Below are positions 1 through 4,747 of a stretch of DNA of 7,703 bases, one piece after another. The notes below the pieces were generated by a model. It made no database searches. It saw only the letters and a program-made list of their open reading frames with translations, and had not been told where the DNA came from. Source of the stretch: Desulfobacteraceae bacterium. GTDB lineage: Bacteria > Desulfobacterota > DSM-4660 > Desulfatiglandales > B25-G16. The DNA lies in NCBI GenBank assembly GCA_028572035.1, contig JAPVWE010000053.1, positions 1 to 7,703 on the forward strand, written 5' to 3'. The number at the start of each line of letters is the position of its first letter. The stretch's first letter is position 1. The position numbers were made by a program, and so were the translations under genes.

Positions 1-1760
1 TGCTCAATTTGCTGGCGTGATGCTTTATTTACAAAATCAGTAATTCCCTTCCACTGTCCAAAAACAGGTTCCATACACTCCCCCTTTATAATAGGCTGAT
101 TCGGGCCCGTAGGATTGATCTCAAAAGAAGCCTTACAGTCAAGCCAGTTATAAGCACCGCACATCCCTACGCGTTCAGGGGTAACTACGCATACATGGCT
201 GGGAGCAAAAGACTGACACAATGTACATGAATAATAGGTTTCTTCTGTTTCATCAGTCATACCTTCAACTCTCTTATCTCTCTCTTTATATACTTTCTTT
301 GACTGCTCTAAAACTTCTTTGACCTTTTCTTCATCTGTGTAAATCTTAACCTGGACTTTATCAAGAATACCTCCAAAATCCTGATGGTATTTTGCATGCA
401 TAACTGTGCCGAGGTGTTTGAGCAAAAATCCTTTTTCAACAGCGGCCTTGCCCACCCTGATCCACATAATGCTTCTCTGCCCGATGTGCATTATACCCTG
501 AACATAATTGACGAGATGGTGGATCTGGCGTTCTAATATCGGCTCAAAGTCGGACTGCATCTGGCGTCCGGCAACCTCTATAACCATTGCAAATGGAAGC
601 TTATCCCCCTCTTTAATTTGATCAAGGTCCGGGCCGACCATTTCAACCTTTCCATCTTCAACCTCGTGCATATCTTTTGAAATGGTAAGCTCAACTCCGA
701 GAGTTCTCCCGCCGCCGCATTCAAAATAGAGTTCATCCTTGCGGATACGCTCTCCCTCAAATGCAGGGCCGTAAGACATGGGAATATCGATTTTTGTAAC
801 CGAAACTTTTAACCCCCGGACTTCAATGGCTTTTTGAACTATCTTATCATGAGGAATATTACTCACAACATGTTCATATGTACAAATACCGGTCGGTAAA
901 ACCTCAGGTATCGGTGTATCTGCTATGGTGGGGAAACCCCAGTTAATGGCACCGGCAGCATTGGCATACCACTCATCTGTTACCGTACCCAAAGGCATTG
1001 CAAAAGCAAAAATTCTGTCCTTGTTATAACGCAAATTTCTGGCAAAATCTCCTGGTTGAACCCCGCCAAAAGACATTGCGGCACGTGTTGCAAATCCCAT
1101 AGCAAAAACTGTTGCGTTATAGCTCGGTCCAAAAGATACCAGCCTGGTCGGCCAACCAATCTGAATGCCTTCCTCCACAAGTTGTTCTGACATTGTTTTG
1201 CCTTCGTGATCAGCGCACATGAATACATAAAGATTTTTCTCTTGAAGTTCTATTGCAATCTTTACAGCTATCTCATTGGATGGCGCAGCACCCAGAATAG
1301 CAGCAAACCCTGGTGCGGTTCCGTCAACAAACTCCACTCCCCGTTTCCTCAGAATAATGTCATCGGCAGCACCCAGCCAGATGTTATCAGGAAGCGGGTC
1401 CTCCCCTTTTGTATAACAATTTGGGTCTTCAAGATATTTAATTGCCTCAATTATCTCTTCTGCAAAAAATGTGGCCATACCTGCTTCAAGTGCCGGGGCC
1501 AGATAGGGAAGCCAGACATTATCACTTACAGGCGGAGGGACAAGCTCTTTGCATTTGTCCAGTATCTGACGAACATCTCCCAATGTCTCTACCGGGATTC
1601 CAAGCATCCCGTAAATAATCGGAAGATAATACGTCGTATTCGGAAAGCCGATCTTTTGATCAGTCCCCCATTTCTTCAATGCTCCCTCATATTTTTCCTC
1701 TGCCATACCCACAATTTTGTGGGCGCCTCGAATTGCCGCTGAACAAATTATCTTAGACAC
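1..1760 (-). CDS. acsB: Acetyl-CoA synthase catalytic subunit (CO dehydrogenase/acetyl-CoA synthase beta subunit), 3' end cut by window edge
   Basis: AcsB condenses a methyl group from the corrinoid iron-sulfur protein with CO and CoA to form acetyl-CoA at a nickel-iron-sulfur A-cluster in the cytoplasm. I translated most of this frame by hand and found no stop or frameshift; 586 codons are visible and the frame runs off the left edge. The A-cluster motif YYSCTLCQSFAPSHVC is present: C512, C515, C524 and C534 have the same spacing as the [4Fe-4S] ligands C506, C509, C518 and C528 of the Moorella enzyme, an offset of only six residues. The N-terminal region that contacts CO dehydrogenase in the bacterial enzyme is therefore present, unlike the short archaeal CdhC. 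The Cys-Gly-Cys nickel-binding motif should lie about 15 residues past the visible end, so its presence cannot be confirmed. The start is a GTG (protein begins VSKIICSAAIRGAH), chosen because it follows a good ribosome site and lies 12 bases after the acsD stop. Roughly 140 residues are missing if the length is the usual ~730. Confidence 0.96.
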   Translation of the reverse strand, partial: MSKIICSAAIRGAHKIVGMAEEKYEGALKKWGTDQKIGFPNTTYYLPIIYGMLGIPVETLGDVRQILDKCKELVPPPVSDNVWLPYLAPALEAGMATFFAEEIIEAIKYLEDPNCYTKGEDPLPDNIWLGAADDIILRKRGVEFVDGTAPGFAAILGAAPSNEIAVKIAIELQEKNLYVFMCADHEGKTMSEQLVEEGIQIGWPTRLVSFGPSYNATVFAMGFATRAAMSFGGVQPGDFARNLRYNKDRIFAFAMPLGTVTDEWYANAAGAINWGFPTIADTPIPEVLPTGICTYEHVVSNIPHDKIVQKAIEVRGLKVSVTKIDIPMSYGPAFEGERIRKDELYFECGGGRTLGVELTISKDMHEVEDGKVEMVGPDLDQIKEGDKLPFAMVIEVAGRQMQSDFEPILERQIHHLVNYVQGIMHIGQRSIMWIRVGKAAVEKGFLLKHLGTVMHAKYHQDFGGILDKVQVKIYTDEEKVKEVLEQSKKVYKERDKRVEGMTDETEETYYSCTLCQSFAPSHVCVVTPERVGMCGAYNWLDCKASFEINPTGPNQPIIKGECMEPVFGQWKGITDFVNKASRQQIE

Positions 1761-1767
1761 TGTTTAT

Positions 1768-1773
1768 CCCTCT
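1768..1773 (-). promoter_or_regulatory. Ribosome binding site of acsB
   Basis: AGAGGG on the minus strand, seven bases before the GTG at 1760. Its first base is the last base of the acsD stop codon. It supports the GTG start, and the tight spacing suggests translational coupling between acsD and acsB. Confidence 0.65.
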
Positions 1774-2720
1774 CATCCAGTCATTAAATCTTTAATTAAT
1801 TCTTTGACTAAGCTAATCGCCTCAGGATGTCTCATCACCAGAATATCAGCTCCGGCAAGGAGTACACACTGAGCCGTTAAGGCCTCAATCAATATACCTC
1901 TCTTTTTCATATCTCCCAGTAACGGCACTTCCGATTCAGGGACTTTAACCTCTTTTGTCTTCCAGACTTCTCTGGCAAGATTAGAAATAATTGGAAACTG
2001 AAGCCTTTCATCTTCCTGAACCAGCGCTGCCATTCGAATCCGTTCCATTACACTGTAACAATATTCAAGTCCATATCCCAAAGCACCGGTTGACGGATCA
2101 ATAATAATCTTTTCATCCGGCACATTTAAATTTCCTAAAAGGATATTAAGCTGCTTGGCAAGATTTATATCAATTGGCGTTGAAGCAACCACAGTATGCT
2201 TATAGGCTATTGCTGCTGCTCCAATCGCACGATAGTTCCCTTCTACAACAGGACCTATAATTAAATTCTTGCCTTCGCAAACTTCGCAAACCGCTTTCAA
2301 TACATCTGTATCCTTTTCGACATTTGCACATCCCCACACAATCAGTGGAACTTCCACTGCATCGGAGACTTCTTTAACGATTTTAGCCGCCTCGTCAGCT
2401 GAAATATCCTTATCATTGGGGTCAGTGCCGGCCAGTTGCAATGCAATCATTTCCGCCCCATATGTGTCAATGCACTTACGAGCCCATGCAACAGGATCCT
2501 TAATAACATCAGCAAACGGTTCCAAAGCTGTATCGGGCCACTCTTCTGGTTCACTGTCATAAACCTCCATTGCTATTTTTGGAGGACAGGGCATTTCGCC
2601 TTCAAAAAGATGAAACGGATAAGACGATCCACCACCAACTATAACGGTCTTTCCTTCCTGTCCCAACGGAATTTCTCTTATCTTTCCGGTGTAAGAAACC
2701 TTTGGTACCTCAAAAGTCAT
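1773..2720 (-). CDS. acsD: Corrinoid iron-sulfur protein small subunit (acetyl-CoA decarbonylase/synthase delta subunit type)
   Basis: AcsD is the small, TIM-barrel subunit of the corrinoid iron-sulfur protein (CFeSP). With the large subunit AcsC it holds the cobamide that accepts the methyl group of methyl-THF (via the methyltransferase AcsE) and hands it to AcsB. The 315 residues match the usual ~310-325. Family segments recognised from memory of the Moorella protein are VGGGSSYPFHLFEGE (residues 28-42), CIDTYGAEMIALQL (83-96), IDPSTGALGYGLEY (207-220) followed by a conserved SVMERIR, and ADILVMRHPEA (291-301). No iron-sulfur motif is seen, as expected, because the cluster of CFeSP is in AcsC. 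The ATG follows a near-perfect Shine-Dalgarno sequence. It lies 13 bases after metF and 12 before acsB. AcsC is not in the visible part of the operon and must be encoded elsewhere, perhaps downstream of acsB. Confidence 0.95.
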   Translation of the reverse strand: MTFEVPKVSYTGKIREIPLGQEGKTVIVGGGSSYPFHLFEGEMPCPPKIAMEVYDSEPEEWPDTALEPFADVIKDPVAWARKCIDTYGAEMIALQLAGTDPNDKDISADEAAKIVKEVSDAVEVPLIVWGCANVEKDTDVLKAVCEVCEGKNLIIGPVVEGNYRAIGAAAIAYKHTVVASTPIDINLAKQLNILLGNLNVPDEKIIIDPSTGALGYGLEYCYSVMERIRMAALVQEDERLQFPIISNLAREVWKTKEVKVPESEVPLLGDMKKRGILIEALTAQCVLLAGADILVMRHPEAISLVKELIKDLMTG

Positions 2721-2728
2721 TATTCTTT

Positions 2729-2735
2729 CCTCCTT
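2729..2735 (-). promoter_or_regulatory. Strong ribosome binding site of acsD
   Basis: AAGGAGG on the minus strand, eight bases before the acsD ATG. It overlaps the last two bases of the metF TAA stop codon, so ribosomes finishing metF end on the acsD loading site. It is the strongest Shine-Dalgarno sequence in the window. Confidence 0.8.
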
Positions 2736-3609
2736 ATATATCTGCTTGATCCAATACGGCAGGAATCATTTTCTCCCAACCAAGTGCCATAATATGTACA
2801 CCTTGACATAGATCTTTTAGCCTCTTAACTATACTGGCCGCAATCTCTATAGATTTTTTAACTTTATCTTTTGTATCTGTCATTTCTTTAATCAGAGGCA
2901 TAGGCACAAATACTCCTGCCACATTCTTGTTCATGAACCTGGCCATACCTGCTGATTTCAGCAATATGACCCCACCTATAATCGGGACTTTAAGCCCCTC
3001 TACCCGCCTTATGAATTTTTCGAAAAGATCTATATCATAAACCGCCTGTGTCTGAAAAAATTTTGCACCGGCAGCGATTTTTTTCTTCATCTTTATGATC
3101 TGTAACTCAAGGGCTGCTTCGGTATCTGCTCCCGGATTAACAACCGCACCAGCTAAAAAATCAGGAGCCCCTTTCAGTTCGTTCCCTGCCATATCATAAC
3201 CGGAATTCAGTTTGCCAATCATTTCCAGAAGCGAGACAGAATCAAGATCAAAAACCGGTTTTGCGTGAGGATGGTCGCCCATAGTCGGGTGGTCACCTGT
3301 TAAGGCAAGCACATTTCTAATCCCCAGTACCCAAGCACTCAAAAGATCTGATTGAAGGGCCAGGCGATTCCGGTCCCTGCCGGTCATCTGGAAAATAGGA
3401 TCGATCCCCATATCGGTCAATAAATGAGAAAAGGCCATTGAACCAAGACGCATAACCGAACTCTGCAAATCCGTGACATTGACGGCATCCACCCGATCTT
3501 TGATAATATCTGCATCCTTCAATAAATGCTCTACATCAGTTCCTTTGCCGGGTCCAACTTCAGCAGTCACCAGAAATTTCCCTGATTCTAGGCTTTCTCT
3601 AAAATTCAC
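2734..3609 (-). CDS. metF: Methylenetetrahydrofolate reductase, catalytic flavin subunit
   Basis: MetF reduces 5,10-methylene-THF to 5-methyl-THF on a bound flavin, the last reductive step of the methyl branch of the Wood-Ljungdahl pathway. The 291 residues fit the single-domain TIM-barrel enzyme (E. coli MetF is 296). Visible motifs are TAEVGPGKG with E17 in the place of the catalytic Glu of E. coli (E28), NVTDLQS (44-50), LALTGDHP (101-108) with D106 equivalent to folate-binding D120, and the doubled GDHP at 105-108 and 111-114. FFQTQAVYD (184-192) places Q188 at the position of E. coli Q183. The C-terminal end, GVHIMALGWEK, is typical of the MetV-associated type. The start codon is GTG, five bases after AAGGTG. 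The gene sits 24 bases after metV, its usual partner, and 13 before acsD. The neighbours suggest electrons arrive through MetV and the HdrA-MvhD unit rather than directly from free NADH, which is inference. Confidence 0.94.
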   Translation of the reverse strand: MNFRESLESGKFLVTAEVGPGKGTDVEHLLKDADIIKDRVDAVNVTDLQSSVMRLGSMAFSHLLTDMGIDPIFQMTGRDRNRLALQSDLLSAWVLGIRNVLALTGDHPTMGDHPHAKPVFDLDSVSLLEMIGKLNSGYDMAGNELKGAPDFLAGAVVNPGADTEAALELQIIKMKKKIAAGAKFFQTQAVYDIDLFEKFIRRVEGLKVPIIGGVILLKSAGMARFMNKNVAGVFVPMPLIKEMTDTKDKVKKSIEIAASIVKRLKDLCQGVHIMALGWEKMIPAVLDQADI

Positions 3610-3614
3610 AGTCG

Positions 3615-3620
3615 CACCTT
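3615..3620 (-). promoter_or_regulatory. Ribosome binding site of metF
   Basis: AAGGTG on the minus strand, five bases before the GTG at 3609. It decides the start: no in-frame ATG lies nearby, and the next residues (NFRESLESGKF) fit the normal N-terminus of the family. Confidence 0.6.
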
Positions 3621-3633
3621 TATACTAACAATT

Positions 3634-4305
3634 TTATGTAGCCTCAACTTCCCGCAAATCTTCTCTTACCACCCTGCCTGGATGAACGGGCCAGTCCTTC
3701 ACCTGCGGTTTCTGTTTCAGATAATGCAACATATTTAAACGCTTGAGGGCATGGTAAATCTCCTGCCAGGCACAGGGTTGATCTTTTGAAACTTCACATT
3801 TCCCCTCAGAGGCTCCCCCACATGGTCCGTTCAGAAGGCTTTTTGCGCAACGGGTCACGGGACAGATGCCTGCCGTTCTCCCTAAGATGCAGTCTCCGCA
3901 GGCTAAACATGCCTCTGTCCAAACACCATGTTCTTCAGCTATTCCTGTAAAGTTGGTGTTTAATGAAGGTAGCACAAGCTGATCGGGAAACAATTTTGCT
4001 ACTGCCTGGACGCCGGCTCCGCAGGCCATAGATAGAACAACATCATATTGATTGGCCATCTTCTCCAAAACGGGTTTGATGCTTTCCGGTTCACACTGCA
4101 ATTCTGTTGAATCTTCGAGAGTTATGACTTTCCTCCCTTTCTGTTTTCTGTCCATGCGGATAAGGGTTGATAATGTTTTCACCTCTCTAGGTCCTCCGGC
4201 ACAACAGACTGTTACACAGCCTTTGCATCCTAGAACAAGGATTCTCTCGAAATCTTCGATCATTTCCAGGATTTCTTCCATCGGTTTTCTTTCAGCTATT
4301 AACAT
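3634..4305 (-). CDS. metV: MetV, zinc/iron-sulfur partner subunit of methylenetetrahydrofolate reductase
   Basis: MetV is the small partner of MetF in acetogens and related anaerobes; it carries iron-sulfur clusters (and has been described as zinc-binding) and is thought to pass electrons to the MetF flavin. The 223 residues have the expected two parts. The N-terminal half (1-115) has GCKGCVTVCCAGG with C27, C30, C34 and C35, plus C71 and C95. The C-terminal half has C133-x2-C136-x2-C139, then C148, C153, C162, C170 and C178, including CPVTRCAKSLLNGPCGG, the signature of the C-terminal domain annotated as 'methylenetetrahydrofolate reductase C-terminal'. The ATG at 4305 is preceded only by a weak GGGG ribosome site and lies 10 bases after mvhD, so coupled translation is likely. 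A later Met at residue 9 is less likely because AERKP before it is part of the family N-terminus as I recall it. Assignment of particular cysteines to clusters is not possible here. Confidence 0.92.
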   Translation of the reverse strand: MLIAERKPMEEILEMIEDFERILVLGCKGCVTVCCAGGPREVKTLSTLIRMDRKQKGRKVITLEDSTELQCEPESIKPVLEKMANQYDVVLSMACGAGVQAVAKLFPDQLVLPSLNTNFTGIAEEHGVWTEACLACGDCILGRTAGICPVTRCAKSLLNGPCGGASEGKCEVSKDQPCAWQEIYHALKRLNMLHYLKQKPQVKDWPVHPGRVVREDLREVEAT

Positions 4306-4315
4306 ACGTACCCCA

Positions 4316-4735
4316 CTATGAGCTGCTCTTGTTTAAAGGGCTGGGGCCCATTTTCTTTACAGCTTCTGTCATCTCCCTGGCTACCTCAGCAAACTTATTG
4401 CCTTCAGCGGCTGACATGAAATACATCTGCACCCGCTCAGGTTCTATATTTATCTCGCTTAGCAAATCTCTCACGTACTGAACCCTTTTCTCGGCTTTGT
4501 AATTGCCTCTGATAAAGTGACATGTCCCTTTCAAACATCCAGCCACATACACACCATCCGAACCACTTTCTATGGCCATGAGGATATGATTAACGCTTAC
4601 TCTCCCCGTACATGGCACTTTGATGATCCTGATATTCGGAGGATACTGAATCCTTAATGACCCAGCCAGATCAGCGGCTGCATAACTACAGTAATGACAA
4701 CTAAATACAGCGATAAGAGGTTCAAAGTTGTCCAT
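4316..4735 (-). CDS. mvhD: MvhD-type hydrogenase/heterodisulfide reductase iron-sulfur subunit
   Basis: MvhD is a small [2Fe-2S] protein that docks on HdrA and moves electrons between it and a partner enzyme; in methanogens the partner is the Mvh hydrogenase. The 139 residues match the usual ~140. The family pattern is complete: FSCHYCSYAAADLAG with C13 and C16, then PCTGRV (C42), and GCLKGTCHF (C67, C72), the cysteines expected for the cluster. No hydrogenase gene is visible. The position between hdrA (12-base gap) and metV (10-base gap) suggests that here it links HdrA to the MetVF reductase. An AGGGAG ribosome site lies eight bases before the ATG and overlaps the hdrA stop codon. It is a separate gene, not fused to HdrA as in QmoB-like proteins. 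The last residues (about 130-139) are a low-complexity tail. Confidence 0.94.
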   Translation of the reverse strand: MDNFEPLIAVFSCHYCSYAAADLAGSLRIQYPPNIRIIKVPCTGRVSVNHILMAIESGSDGVYVAGCLKGTCHFIRGNYKAEKRVQYVRDLLSEINIEPERVQMYFMSAAEGNKFAEVAREMTEAVKKMGPSPLNKSSS

Positions 4736-4747
4736 TAACCCTGCTCC

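Noticed and set aside
1206..1742. A 178-codon plus-strand open frame
   Set aside because: It lies fully antisense to acsB, which has strong family similarity throughout. The product is rich in Cys, Phe and Ile with no recognisable domain, and looks like a shadow of the real gene.
2269..2792. Two overlapping plus-strand open frames opposite acsD and the end of metF
   Set aside because: Both are antisense to clearly conserved genes, they overlap each other in different frames, and their Ser/Thr/Ala-rich or random composition suggests no real protein.
3610..3633. The 24-base metV-metF gap as a site for a promoter or terminator
   Set aside because: It is too short, shows no inverted repeat or T-run, and is mostly taken up by the metF ribosome site.
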